Part shown: positions 32,225 through 43,130 of the stretch, one piece after another | How positions within the stretch are numbered: position 1 is the first letter of the stretch | Layout: each line of letters begins with the position of its first letter | Assembly: GCA_036936605.1 (NCBI GenBank) | Contig: JAUPFV010000005.1 | Coordinates: 59,106,742-59,170,741, forward strand | Source: Limnanthes douglasii subsp. nivea | Taxonomy: Eukaryota; Streptophyta; Magnoliopsida; Brassicales; Limnanthaceae | Reading direction: 5' to 3' | Length of the DNA: 64,000 nt | Translations under genes and position numbers: made by a program | Notes under the pieces: generated by a model | What the model was told of the DNA's origin: nothing | What the model saw: only the letters and a program-made list of their open reading frames with translations | The model's database searches: none

Positions 32225-33037
32225 TTATTTACTCGCTGGTCTCGCCCCTTCAATTATCTTTAGTTTGTGATTCACAGCCATAGGAGTGTCATTTGGTTTG
32301 CAATCCACCATGCCAACTTCAACTATTAAATCCAATATATATTTCCGTTGGGAGATATAAATCCCTCCTCTTGACCTAAGAACCTCGATTACTAGGAAAT
32401 ACTTCAATCCCCCAAGGTCTTTCATTTCGAACTCCTTGTAGAGATTTTCCCTAAGAGAGCTAATTTCTTCTTCGTCATTCCCCGTTATAATCATATCGTC
32501 GACATATATTATAGGACAAGTGACTAATTCTCCTCTCTTTTTGTAAAACAAGGTATGATCCCCATTACTCTGTTTGTAGCTATACTGCTTCATTGCCATT
32601 GTAAATCTCCCAAACCCAGCACGAGGAGACTGTTTGAGCCCATATAATGCCTTTTTCAGTTTACATACCTCATTTTCTTGAAAACCATCAGAGAACCCTA
32701 GTGGGGGTTCCATATATACCTTTTCTTCCAAGTCTCCATGTAAGAAAGTATTCTTTACATCAAATTGATGAAGAGGCCAATCTTTATTCGCGGCTATTGA
32801 AAGTAAAACTCTGATAGTGTCAATATTTGCAACCGGAGAGAACGCTTCAGAGTAGTATATACCATATGTTTGTGTATATCCTTTGGCAACCAATCTTGCC
32901 TTGTGTCGCTCAATGGTGCCATCGGATTTATATTTTATATTAAACACCCATCTACACCCAACTGTTTTCTTCCCTTGTGGTAACACACAATTCTCCCATG
33001 TACCATTCCTTTTTAGAGCTTCCATTTCGGTATTCAT
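32225..33037 (-). pseudogene. copia reverse transcriptase
   Basis: The 270-codon open frame has the copia reverse transcriptase blocks: CRWVFNIKYKSDGTIERHKA, LVAKGYTQ, VKNTFLHGDLEEKVYMEPP, KLKKALYGLKQSPRAG and the catalytic CPIIYVDDMIITG with Tyr-Val-Asp-Asp intact. The last part runs to KPNDTPMAVNHKL. A stop lies just upstream of the RNase H frame. This is the best-preserved part of the element, but the frame upstream is broken. Confidence 0.92.
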
Positions 33038-33382
33038 TGCCTCGTGTCATTCCATCATCTTATTAGAGTCTTGAGCTGTTTTAGGGATTTGTTTAGAGAG
33101 AATGGTAGCTGAAAACACCTTTGCAATCTTCGTCATTCCTTTCATGTCCGTTTTTACCGGATATATAGAAGCACGAAGAACGTGTTCCGGTGAATACCGG
33201 TCAGGAAAACCCCTCTATTTTTTCTTGGGGGAAGAACCAGAGTTTGAGTTTCAACAAATGAACTTCCTGAAATGTCATGGTTAGTAGCATTTTGTGAATT
33301 ATGACATTGTAAATTATTTACCTCTTGATGGACATGTAACTTGGGTGGCAAGCACTTGTAATGGAGTTTTATTACCTAGACA

Positions 33383-34022
33383 TCAGGTTGGTAGACGATT
33401 TGCAAGATACGTAGCTGTAGCAAGAGCTTCCGGCCAAAGAGAATGAAGAACTCTAGATTCAATCATAATAGCACGAGTTTTTTCAAGTAAAGTATGATTT
33501 TTTTTGTTCTGAAGTACCGTTTTGTTGAGGTGTGTTTGGACAAGTGGTTTGATGAATAAGACCATTTGTTTTGAAACAATTATGCATTTTTTGGTTGACA
33601 AACTCTGTTCCATTATGAGAACGGAGAATCTGTATTTTTTTATCAAATTGAGTCAAAATCATTTTGTAAAAACAAACAAATATTTATGGTACTTCCGATT
33701 TATATTTCATGAAGTATATCCAAGTTATTCTTGAGAAATTATCCACAAATAAAACAAAGTATCTGATTTGATTGTTAGTGGAATTTGGTGCTGGACCCCA
33801 AACATCAGAATGGATTAGTGAAAAAGCATAATCAACTCTAGTATTACTTTGATTAAATGAGACCCTACGATTTTTTGTAAGAATACAGGTTTCACATTTC
33901 TCATGAATGTAATTATTCAAAAAAATAATAGGAAACAAACTTTTAAGATAACTAAAAGAAGGATGACCATATCGCCGGTGCCATAACCAAAGTTGCCTTT
34001 CGGTTATTCCGTGAGCAAGCAT
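33383..34022 (-). pseudogene. copia GAG-pre-integrase and integrase
   Basis: 34022-33684 encodes LWLWHRRYGHPSFSYLKSLF and the zinc-finger end CETCILTK, then FSLIHSDVWGP and FVLFVDNFSRITWIY, giving the first catalytic aspartates. After a frame change the core continues below 33684 with the SDNGTEF block (in a frame different from 33646-33383), and the end ALATATYLANRLPT is in the 33383-33646 frame. At least two frame shifts make it non-functional. Confidence 0.88.
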
Positions 34023-34039
34023 GACATGTCCCTTATGAA

Positions 34040-34862
34040 CTACCTCATCAACATAATAAAGACCTCCTTGTTCAGTACCACGCCCAATGATCTCCTTCGT
34101 ACGAATGTCCTGTAAAATGAAAAAAAAAATGGATACATAAGAACCACACAGTTGAGTTGTTTTGTCACTTGACTAACAGATGATAACTTTAAGGATAGTG
34201 AAGAAATGTAGAGGCACTTTTTAATTTCTATTTTTTCCGAAAAAATAATTGAACCTCCCCCTTTGACTTCACAAATTTCTTCACTAGCAGTCTCAATATG
34301 GGACTTCTTTGGAGATGGCATGTCACCAAAGTCTTTAGGATCATAAGACATGGTGTCCATAGCCCCGCAATCGAAGATCCGATTCATTGATTTCTCAAAT
34401 CCTTTACCTCCAAGTTTTTCATAGGAGTTCGCCGCCATTCCTCTAAGTTCTCTATATATTGAGAGCCTTACTTTGGTTTGCATTAAAAAAAACAATAAAA
34501 AAAACAGTTCAATACAAAAAGGAACATTTTCTACAAAACACAAAACCCTAGCCGCCTCAAAACCCCAGCCGTCATTTCCTTGCTCATTTTTAGTCGGATC
34601 TTCACCGCCACTTGTAGACAAAGCCCGTTTGACATTAGATCTGAAACGCTGGTTATATTTCTTCTTATGACCGTCCTCCCACCATTCTGGATAGCCAACC
34701 AGCTGGAAACATGTCTCTTTAGTGTGTTTCTTCATCCCACAATGAGTGTAATACAACTTAGATTTATCTTCTTTCTCTTTGGATCAGAATTTAAACCTCT
34801 GTGCAGAATCTTTAGCAGCCAAACCCATTCCAATTTCGATCGAGTCACTATCTACAGAACTT
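34040..34862 (-). pseudogene. gag: copia gag C-terminus and protease, with an inserted inverted LTR piece
   Basis: On the minus strand, from 34862, gag leads into a zinc knuckle (CGMKKHTKETCFQLVGYPEWW; first Cys replaced by Tyr). From about 34572 to 34440 the reading passes, still open, through sequence of the element's own LTR in inverted orientation. It then reaches the protease, where the D-S-G-A-T-D-H signature of copia is degenerate (DCGAMDT). The open frame of 238 codons (34756-34040) is therefore partly made of LTR sequence. Confidence 0.8.
34440..34572 (+). repeat. inverted partial copy of the copia LTR
   Basis: From CCTCTAAGTTCTCTATATAT to CGCCTCAAAACCC the plus strand here matches the minus-strand LTR (reverse complement of about 31370-31507) with few differences. 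The piece covers about two thirds of the LTR. It is inserted at the gag-protease junction in the orientation opposite to the element. Confidence 0.88.
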
Positions 34863-36372
34863 GATTTTAGTTCCAGCCGTAATTCAGCGTTCGGACAGAT
34901 CAATTGTGGATTTCACTAGAAGCTCAGCAGATGTGATCGGGGAGTTCGAAGAGGAAGTTTTGTTGGGCAAGGGCCCTTTCAAGAAGATGGTCAGGATACT
35001 TTTTTTTGTGGTGGATTGTCCCACTTGTTATAATGCTATTTTAGGGAGGTCTTAGCTCTCTAGGATGCATGCAGGGGTCTTCATTGCTACAAGGTGATGC
35101 CATTTGGATTGAAAAACGCTGGGGCTACTTATCAGAGATTGGTGGACAAAGCCTTTACTGATCAAATTGGAAGAAATATGGAAGTATACATTGATGATAT
35201 GATGGTGAAAACTATGGATGAACAACTACACTTGGCGGACCTCCAAGAAACTTCTGCTAACTTAAGTGAATTTGAAGCTAAATCCAGAAAAATGTGTGTT
35301 CGGGGTGCAGTCCGAGAAATTCCTGGGTTATATAATAAGTGAGCAAGGGATACAGCCCGATCCGGACCAGCTTAATGCTTTGTTCCAAATGGAGCCTCCT
35401 CAGAATGTTAAAGAAGTACAACGATTGACTGGGAGGTTGGCTGCTTTAAATCGATTCATCTCAAGGTCTTCGGACAGATGTGCCCCGTTTTTTCAAAATT
35501 TGAAGGGAGCGAAGGAGTTTGACTGGACTTCACAGTGTAATCAGGCCTTCAATGAGATTAAGAGACATCTGTCCTCCCCCAAAACTTTATTTAAACCGGT
35601 TGATGGAGATACACTCTTCGTATACTTGGCAGTTTCAAGTTGTGCCATCAGTGCTGTATTGGTAAGAGAGGTGGATAATTACCCCCATCCGGTGTACTAC
35701 ATCAGCAAGAGCTTGATGGATGCAGAAAAACGTTATTTAAAGCTCAAAAAATTATCATTAGCCTTGGTAATTGCTACAAGGAAGATGAGGCATTATTTTC
35801 AGGCTCATCCTATTATCGTCCGGACATCTTTTCCCTTGAAGAATGTCCTTCAAAAGGCAGACATTTCAACTAGAATGATTAAATGGTCAGTGGAATTGGG
35901 GGACTTTGATATTGATTTTTCTCCTCGAACAACAATCAAAGCCCAAACCGTGGCTGATTTTTCAGTTGAATTCCATTCTGATAGGGATTCGGAGCGAACT
36001 ACTGAGATGAAAGATAAAAAGGTCTGGCTCGTCCGAACAGATGGTGGATCGAGTACTATGGGATGTGGTGCAGGGGTGTGCTTGACTTCTCTATATGGTG
36101 ACAAGATGTACCAGGCTATATGCTTTGCTTTTAGGGCTTCCAACAATGATTCCGTATACGAAGCAGCTATAACTGGTTTAAAGTTAGCTTATATTTGTGG
36201 GGCCAAAAGGGTCAAGCTGATGAGTGATTCTCAGCTTCTTATCCACCATGCGCAAGGTCAATCTGAGGCAAAAAATGAGCAACTAGTGAAGTACTTACTT
36301 CTTCTTAAAAATGAGGCACTTATGTTCAAAAGCTTTATTTATGAGCATATACCCCGGCAGATAATGAACTAG
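34863..36372 (+). pseudogene. protease fragment, reverse transcriptase and RNase H, deleted
   Basis: 34863-35055 is the C-terminal protease half, ended by TAG in place of Trp. After the deletion junction at 35072 the reverse transcriptase resumes at MPFGLKNAGATYQ (35095) with an intact Tyr-Ile-Asp-Asp (35187-35198). A frame change near 35262 leads into the open frame 35266-36370, with the thumb (LGYIISEQGIQPDP), the first RNase H (LFVYLAVSSCAISAVLVRE), the tether and the second RNase H (VRTDGGSSTMGCGAGVCL; KLMSDSQLLIHHAQG). Unlike the 4.6-kb copy, this frame is uninterrupted across both RNase H modules. Confidence 0.9.
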
Positions 36373-36542
36373 CATATTCACTGGCAACCATAGCATACAC
36401 TAAGTCATATCCTTGGATCCATGTACTGTAGAGCCCTTCCATTCAACTTAATGTGGGTAAGGAAGAAGAAATTTTCGATGTACAGATGAAACAACCTCAA
36501 GATTGGAGATTTCCTCTCCTGTAGTATCTCTCTGATGGCATC

Positions 36543-37715
36543 TTGCATCCGGATAAATCACTAGCAAGAAAAGTGAAGCACAAGGCTCGTGGTTTTATCA
36601 TACTAAGAGACGTTCTGTATAAAAAGTCTTACAGTAAACCTCTTTTGCGATGTTTGGGAGATGATGAGTCTCAAGTAGTCCTCTCCGAATTGCATGATGG
36701 TGAGGGATCAGCTCACTGTGGATTCAGGGCTCTAACAAGGAGAGTTTTACTGGCTGACTATTATTGGCCCTCTATAATGCAGGATGCTAAGGAGCTGGTG
36801 AGGAGGTGTGATCCATGCCAGAGATATAGCAATGAAATTCTTGTCCCAGCCATCCCTTTAGAGTCAATTTCTGAGCCTGTACCTTTTGCTCGATGGGGGT
36901 TGGATTTAGTGGGACCTCTTCCTATGGCATCCGGAGGGCGCATAACTATAATTGTTTCTATAGATTACTTTTCGAAGTGGATTGAAGCAGCCCCCCTGGC
37001 AGGAACAACATCAAAAGCTGTCATAAAATTCATTTTATCCAACATCTGTTGTAGATTTGGTGTTCCACAAAAGATAATTATAGACAATGGGCCACAGTTC
37101 GACAACAAGGAGATGGAGAGTTTATGTGCCTCAAGGGGTATACAACATTGTTTCTCTTCGCCTTTCCACCCACAAGCGAACGGTCAGGTTGAAGTGGCTA
37201 ACAGAACTATACTGTCCGGTTTAAAGAAGAATTTGGAAGGGGCTGCTGGGAAATGGCCTAGCTATTTACAAGAGCTTTTGTGGGCCTACCGGACTACACC
37301 TGGGGCTGCAACACAAGAGTCACCTTTTGCCTTTGTCTATGGGATGGATGCAATAGCTCCCATAGAAGCAACTCTCCCTTCATTTCGGGTTCACAACTTC
37401 TTCGAACACGCTAACGAAGTGGCAATCAGAGGTCAGCTTGACCTAATAGAGGAAAGACGAGTTAAGGCTCACCTTAGAGCTGCACACTATCAGGGTTTGA
37501 TGAGAAGCAGGTTTGCTTCTAGAGCTAAAAGAAGAGATTTCCAGCTGGGGGACAAGGTATTGAGGAAAGTCTTCTTACACACTAAAGAGAAGCTCCTCGG
37601 CAAACTAGCCCCAACTTGGGAAGGACCTTATATAGTCATTGAAAGGCTTAAACCTGGAACATATTGGCTAGAAGACAAGGATGGAAGGGTTTTTAAATCA
37701 CCCTTGGAATATTGA
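36543..37715 (+). pseudogene. int: integrase of the second Tat copy
   Basis: The 390-codon open frame has a complete zinc finger (ELHDGEGSAHCG ... RCDPCQRYSN) and the catalytic blocks GLDLVGPLP, IDNGPQFDNKE and ANGQVEVANR. All D, D, E residues are present. The C-terminus reads GPYIVIERLKPGTYWL and then leaves the family frame at a shift near 37690. A 32-bp piece (CCCAACTTGGGAAGGACCTT and onward) is repeated at about 37610 and 37730, just after the end. Labelled pseudogene because its polyprotein upstream is broken. Confidence 0.9.
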
Positions 37716-38178
37716 GCATCTCCGGATGTAGCCCCAACTTGGGAAGGACCTTATATAGTCACTTAATATTTGGGGGCATACTCTTTCCTACCCTGGTGGC
37801 ACGGGGAGGTTTTAATGAGGTGTCCGGGTTTTTTAATAAAATTTGATGCCTTCTTAAAAAAAATTGAAGTGTTCTTACTTTGTTTTTTGTCACACCATCC
37901 GGATTGAATTAAGGGAATGATGACTACTTAAACATTTGTCATCGAAGAATTTAAACACTCTCACTTTAGAATGCTTATGAAATAACTAAGGGCTATTTAA
38001 ACACTAGCCACCAAAATTGAAACAAATTATGAAAGGATGCAAAAGTTGTGCAAAACAAAGATATTCACTGAAATAACCTAAGTGCCTTGGCCTTCCAAGG
38101 ACTTTTAAATTGTCAGACAAAACAAAAGATCTATCCGGTCAAATACCGGACACAATTACCAAAGATATAATTCAAATT
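37716..38178. other. spacer between integrase and antisense gene, copy 2
   Basis: Contains the family-conserved GGGGGCATACTCTTTCCTAC block (37773-37792) and the 32-bp duplicate. No ORF. Confidence 0.6.
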
Positions 38179-41143
38179 CTAAGACTGAGCCTTTGAAGAT
38201 GGCTCAGCCTCATCTGTCTTCTTCTTCTTCTTACGATCGTCCTCCTCCTTGTTTGGGCTCTCCCCGGTGTTCTCTTCGTCGTCAGATGAGGATGCACTGG
38301 AGAAATCAAACCTGTCACCTTCGGCTATTGTGTGGAAGGGAAGGTCTGGATACTCTATAAAACTCCATAAGTCTCCCAGATTCCTCTTCGGAAACTTCTC
38401 ATGGAAAAGCAAGACCATGTCTGACTTCACATTGGCATACATTGCTTCTTGGCTGTCTATTACATTGTTGGCATAAGCATCGATCTTGGCCTGAATCTTG
38501 GCCTCTTGCTCCCTTAGCAGATCTGCTTTCTCCTCTGCAGCCTTGGACACTGTGTTCTCGAGCGCGATCTTGTCATTTGTCAAGTTGTGGATGACTTGAT
38601 CCTTGGCCTTTGCCTCCTCTTTCGAAGAGGTGAGATCTTTCTCCAATCTGGACAGCTTCTACCGAAGCTCTTTGATAGTATCTTCTGAAGTGGCAACCTT
38701 TGTGATCCACCCCTCTTGGATCTTCTTTAGCTCCTCGTTTTCTCCCTTTATAATGTCAGCATGTTGAGTGGCAGTAAAAAGATCATCGGACAGTCTTTCT
38801 TTGTCAGATTTGAGATCTTTGATAGTATCTGCCTGACTTCGAACTTGTTTCTCCAAAACAAGCACTGGTTGAACATTACTTAATATGGAGTGAGCTATAA
38901 TATCCCTTTCACTTGAAACAGTAAAAGTCTTACCATTAAAAGTGACGGTGTTCGAAGTACTCGGAGGGAGGTAAGGCCCAGCAAAATCGTCTCTGGGGAG
39001 GTTGGCAAAATAGTCACCAAGTCCATCAAACCCGGTGATGTCAACACCATCAATGCTAAGGTCTCCTCCTCCAACCTCGTCGGTTTGAAAATCACCCGGG
39101 AATCTCCTCTGCTCGTGTTGGATCAGTAGGGTCTACAAAGGGGAGAGGCTCCAGAGGCCGGAGATAAAGTTCATCACCCCTGGAGATCTTTTTCTTCTTA
39201 GCCTCCCTGCCCTTTCTTTCTGCTCCCCGTTTTCGGTCTCTCTTAGGAACCCTTGGGGGTTTTGGGGATTGAACCTCTTCCCTAGCACTTTCATGCTCTA
39301 CCACTTCTAGCAGAGCAGCATCAATCTGGCTTGGGGCTGGCCCCTCTGGGTTTGTTGGAGCAGCCTCCTCCACCTCGGCAGGGTTAGCCTCACCTGCAAC
39401 CTTCTTGCCCTTCCCCTTCTTGCCTTTCATTTTACTTGGGGCCTTAGCCCGACCGGGCAAGTATAATGACCCGTCTGGTGCATGCGTTATCTTGAGGACT
39501 ACATCCGGAGGGGGTGGAGTGGTGAGTTATTCCTAGGTCAAGTCCCTCCGGCCAGTGGTGTTCCAGAGGTGAGACCTTGCAAAATTTCCTCCTGTAAAAG
39601 TATCATGAAACCGGTTCCCCCACTTTTCAGCAGCCCAAGTGTTGATCTTGGTACAAGTGGTCTGCCCGGACTATAGGTAGTCATTGAAGTCTTTGGGCAG
39701 TTCTGTTAAGACAAAAGACAAGACCAGTCAGTTTAGGCGAATCCGATAAAAGTAAAAAGAAAAATGTAAGGTAGGACACTTACGATCACTCCTCCATCTG
39801 CTGGTGAGGAGACTTGGGTTGACTCCAACCTTGATTCTCCTCCCATTCTCCCAAGCGCCGCTTACGAACAGGAATTGAGTCCTCCAATTTCTCTCTGATT
39901 CAAGCAGATCATCCACTGCTTTATAATTATCACCCATGTTGAAGTGATAGAAGGGAATTTGGTGGTTTCTTCAGAGACTGACCACAGTTGCGAATTCCTT
40001 CATTGGTAAAGGAATCCCAGAGAGCCTGGAGGCTATGATGTAGGCCATAAGTGTGTACCAGGCGTTGGGGCTTAGTTGACTGGGACAGAGCTTGATAAGA
40101 TGGAAATACCTAACTATTTACGGATCCAAGGGGAACCTTAAACCCCAGTTAAAAAGCTCAGTGAAGATGACTATTTCACTGAGTCTGCAGTCCATTGGGG
40201 TTTCGGGGTCTATGGGGATTCTTATCTTCACGTTCTCCGGAATTCCCCACTTCGTACGCATCCGGCCCAACTCGGCTGTATGGATGAAAGTATAGTTGAT
40301 TTTTTGTAAAGCGAGAAGATATTTAACACTGACCTTATGGAAACAAGGTCCAACTTTTCCTTCAAGGATCTCTGGCATATCTGGGTGCCTAAGGCACAGT
40401 TTTTCTTTGCCCTTATCCTTTTTGGCAACAGCAGTATCACTAGTCTGTCTGGAGGGTTCGGACTCGAATGGAGCCTCTTCAATAGAGTCCTCCATTATTT
40501 CCTCCATTATTGAGGAAGGGTTTTCAGTTTTCTTGGTAAGGGGGAGGTTTGGAATTGGTTCAGCCTGACCTCTGGACTGATGAGCTTCAGTACTCTCCTG
40601 GACTCTAGCCTCCGGCTGGGGCTCTGATGTGGAGGTTTCTCTTCGGGGGCTTGAGCCAGTAGCCTCCAGACCGGACAGTCTGTCCTTGGGTACTTTTATG
40701 GGTGCTTCTGACCCTGTACTGCTATCCTTAGCGCCTGATTTCGAAGGGGTGCCTTTGGAAGCCTGCCCTTTGACCAGCCGGCCTTTTCTTCGATCAACCA
40801 GTTTGTTGGGAGAAGTATCAGCATCTGATCCCATGGCTAAGAATGGGGAATGTTTTTTAAAACTAGTAACTGGTAAGCCTGGTTCAACAGTGGGTTCTGA
40901 CTCTTGAACCAATGAACCTGAGACAATAGGGGAAAGGCTGGTTTGAAACAATCTCTTCGGTCTGACACTTTTTGTAGAGGATGAACCTTGGTCAGGCTCT
41001 GTGGTTGAGGTTGCTGGTTTGTCGATGGGAGAAGTAGGTAAGCCTGCTGCGATGCGCTTTTCCCTTTCAACTTTTTGTGCTTTTTCTAGTTCAGATAGAT
41101 TGAGCCACCCACCTCTGATTAAAGCGTTCCTAGCCGTGAACAT
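38179..41143 (-). pseudogene. antisense gene of the Tat element, copy 2 (best preserved)
   Basis: ATG at 41143-41141, TAG stop at 38181-38179. The first exon is open for 341 codons (to 40118): N-terminal MFTARNALIRGGWLNLSELE, a Ser/Thr/Pro/Lys-rich linker with poorly conserved composition, then the conserved domain with CFHKVSVKYLLALQKINYTF, KWGIPENVKIRIPIDPET and FNWGLRFPLDP. A TAA at 40115-40113 interrupts it (Glu in copy 1); the domain continues to the intron (39783-39703). Exon 2 has a Lys/Ala-rich linker, an acidic domain and a long coiled coil (about 38880-38450), ending in an acidic and Lys-rich tail (SSDDEENTGES). Comparison with copy 1 shows the protein, not just the DNA, is conserved in places. 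Confidence 0.87.
39703..39783 (-). other. spliceosomal intron of the antisense gene, copy 2
   Basis: On the minus strand the donor is GATC/GTAAGTGT and the acceptor is TTAACAG/AACTGCCC. The 81-nt intron is AT- and T-rich with a CTAAACTGAC branch-like word about 35 nt before the acceptor. The position matches the 78-nt intron of copy 1, and the exons on both sides align (WRSD before, LPKDF after). Confidence 0.85.
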
Positions 41144-41241
41144 AAACAACCAAAGTAAAGAACTTGTGTTTGAGAGAGAAAGCTCTGAAAATTAGCAAAG
41201 TGAAAATGAAAGTGATAGTAAAACAGTGGAAAAGTGTTTTA

Positions 41242-41248
41242 ATTTATA
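41242..41248 (-). promoter_or_regulatory. TATA box of the antisense gene, copy 2
   Basis: TATAAAT on the minus strand about 100 bases upstream of the ATG, at the same place as in copy 1 (14361-14367). Surrounding bases are similar between the copies (AGTGAAAA, CTCTCAAA). Confidence 0.55.
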
Positions 41249-41588
41249 TTAAACCCCAAAAAGAAGTTTTGATTCCTAGGAGAATTCGAAAGGATTTGCA
41301 ATGATTAAGAGACGGCGCTGATGTCACCTTCCTTAATGAAGAGGTTGCTTTTCAGAGAAGGTGGGTGCGAAATTCAAGGTGAAAAAACGTCTAAAGTAAC
41401 GAACCAAAGAGAGACACGTGTCCTATGAACTTTGGCAAAAAACCGTTTAGATTCAAAGAGCTTTTTTCAGTCCGGATAAAACCATAACACAATTCGAAAG
41501 ACCTGTCCGGATGAAACTATCACTGACAACAAACTGTTTTTCAGGTTTTGACAAAGGTTTTTGAACAAACACCTAAAAAAGGGGCTAC

Positions 41589-42325
41589 TGATGAGTCCAC
41601 ATTCTGTTACCACTACGGACAGGGACAGTCCGGACAAAGACTACCTAACCGGACACGGCAGTTCGAACACCTCACCCATTGGGCTGTTCGAACTAGAACT
41701 AAAGTACTTAAAAGGGTAAAAAACACCACAGGTCCTCCATGTTTGTCACTTGTAACACATCAGTCCCTATTTTTTGTCTCTGTAATAAACCGGTCCTCTA
41801 TGTTTTAAAAATGTAACAAACAAATCCTTTTTTGTAATAAATAAGTCTTTCATGTCTGTAATAAACAAGTCCCTCACGTTTTTAATTTGTAATAAACAGG
41901 TCCCTCAAATTTTCAGAAAAGGATCTGTTTGTTACATTTTTAAAACATAGGGGACCGGTTTATTAAAGAGACAAAGAATAGGGACTGATGTGTTAAAAGT
42001 GACAAACATAGAGGACCTGTGGTGTTTTTAACCCTACTTAAAACCTAAACACTTCTTGACTAAGCTGCATGCTCTCCTACTAAGAGCTCATGGGTCCTTG
42101 AACTTGACCCAGGTCCATTAAACATGACCCGAAAGCCCATAAGGCCCAGATGTAAGGGTATAAATACCCAACCACCAACATTAAATGAGGGTAATGAAAA
42201 TTAAATACAACCAGGCTGCTTAATTCTCCCTCTACTCACTACTCAAACATTAAATACTTACAAACTTCCACAAAACTCTAAACAAAAATTACAAACTTAC
42301 CCTCAAACGAAAATAAACCTCACCA
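41589..42325 (+). repeat. 3' LTR of the second Tat copy, with inserted MITE
   Basis: It begins TGATGAGTCCAC after the polypurine tract (AAAAAAGGGGCTAC) and ends AAACCTCACCA. Without the 321-bp MITE and its duplication the LTR is about 407 bp, and it is only moderately similar to the LTR of the 4.6-kb element in its first half, more so in the second (GGTATAAATACCCAACCAC, GAGGGTAATGAAAATTAAAT). The two copies thus come from related subfamilies. Confidence 0.88.
41714..42034. mobile_element. Mutator-type MITE (321 bp, hairpin)
   Basis: Perfect 9-bp target duplication TACTTAAAA flanks it (41705-41713 and 42035-42043), the length typical of Mutator-like elements. The terminal inverted repeats start GGGT(A/T)AAAAACACCACAGG and stay alignable for about 130 bp, so the whole element can fold into one hairpin. 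The centre holds four GTAATAAA(C/T)A(A/G)GTC(C/T)-type words. No coding capacity. Confidence 0.9.
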
Positions 42326-43130
42326 TACACTACCTCCTTGATTATATATAAAATAAAAGATAATATTAAATTCATGGAGTGCGTTAAATGAAAAACATAG
42401 AGAAACTTTATAGAGAGATAAATCATCTTTTTTGGTAGTTTTAGAGAGATAACTGAGGTAGGAGATAAACGTTGAGATAAACTTTGAGATCCATAATTTT
42501 TGTTATAAGGTAATGGTATCGTGTATAACAAAAGAAAAGTGGTTGAGTTAGTTTTGTTTGAGAGAATTTTCTGGTAACCTTCTTCTATATAAGATCAATG
42601 TTCTTTATCCGTGGATATGAGATTTCATCACAATCTAAACTAGATCAAATGTGTTTTGTTTGATTGAGTTTGATTGATTTACATTTTATGTCTTTCCATT
42701 ATATTTTCTTCGGTATAAAATTAAATGTCGAAGCATTTTATTATTATTATTATTATTATTATCGAACGAGTATATAGTTATCAACATTTTTAAGTTTTGA
42801 TTGCTTCAAACTTTTTTTTGTCTCCCATTATGTGATTTCCAAGACAAATTAAGTTATTACTTAAATACTAAAATTAGTTATTTTAAATATTATATAAATA
42901 AACGTAGATTTTGAAACAAATTAGTGTTAAATACTAATATTAATTATTTTAATGATTATTAAGATAAACAAAAATATTAAATTTTACTATAACTAAATAT
43001 TGAAATTAAAAGAAATAAAAGATCACCAAATAGATAAAAATTATAAGATATAATTCGAACTCAGTTATAGTTTTATATATTTAATACAGTAAAATAAGAA
43101 AATGCTAAAAGGTTCGAGGAACTTGTGCTG
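42326..43130. other. AT-rich non-coding interval with an (ATT)n microsatellite
   Basis: An ATT repeat of about 8 units lies at 42737-42762. Nothing else is supported. Confidence 0.5.

Larger units (their letters stand above)
31343..34862 (-). mobile_element. Ty1/copia retrotransposon, 5' end lost
   Basis: The minus strand carries, from right to left, the end of gag, protease, integrase, reverse transcriptase, RNase H and a 3' LTR, which is the copia order. The 5' LTR and most of gag are missing: at 34862/34863 the copia sequence stops abruptly and a gypsy fragment in the opposite orientation begins. The one LTR is short (201 bp). Frame changes occur in the integrase and a stop separates reverse transcriptase from RNase H. 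Confidence 0.92.
34863..42325 (+). mobile_element. second Tat gypsy copy, 5'-truncated and internally deleted
   Basis: The sequence starts abruptly in the protease (about base 7203 of the copy at 4.6 kb), loses about 765 bp at 35072 (joining late protease to reverse transcriptase), then runs through both RNase H modules, integrase, antisense gene, polypurine tract and a 3' LTR. Nucleotide similarity to 4569-15075 is high throughout, but it is not a segmental copy of it: the antisense region and LTR differ more than pol. The 3' LTR holds a MITE. Confidence 0.93.

Noticed and set aside
40118..41149. Start of the antisense gene two codons earlier at TTG
   Set aside because: The ATG at 41143 matches the ATG at 14272 in copy 1, whereas the TTG is not conserved as a start.
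41714..42034. Internal promoter or regulatory repeat belonging to the LTR itself
   Set aside because: The perfect 9-bp duplication and terminal inverted repeats show it is an inserted MITE; the LTR of the other copy lacks it.
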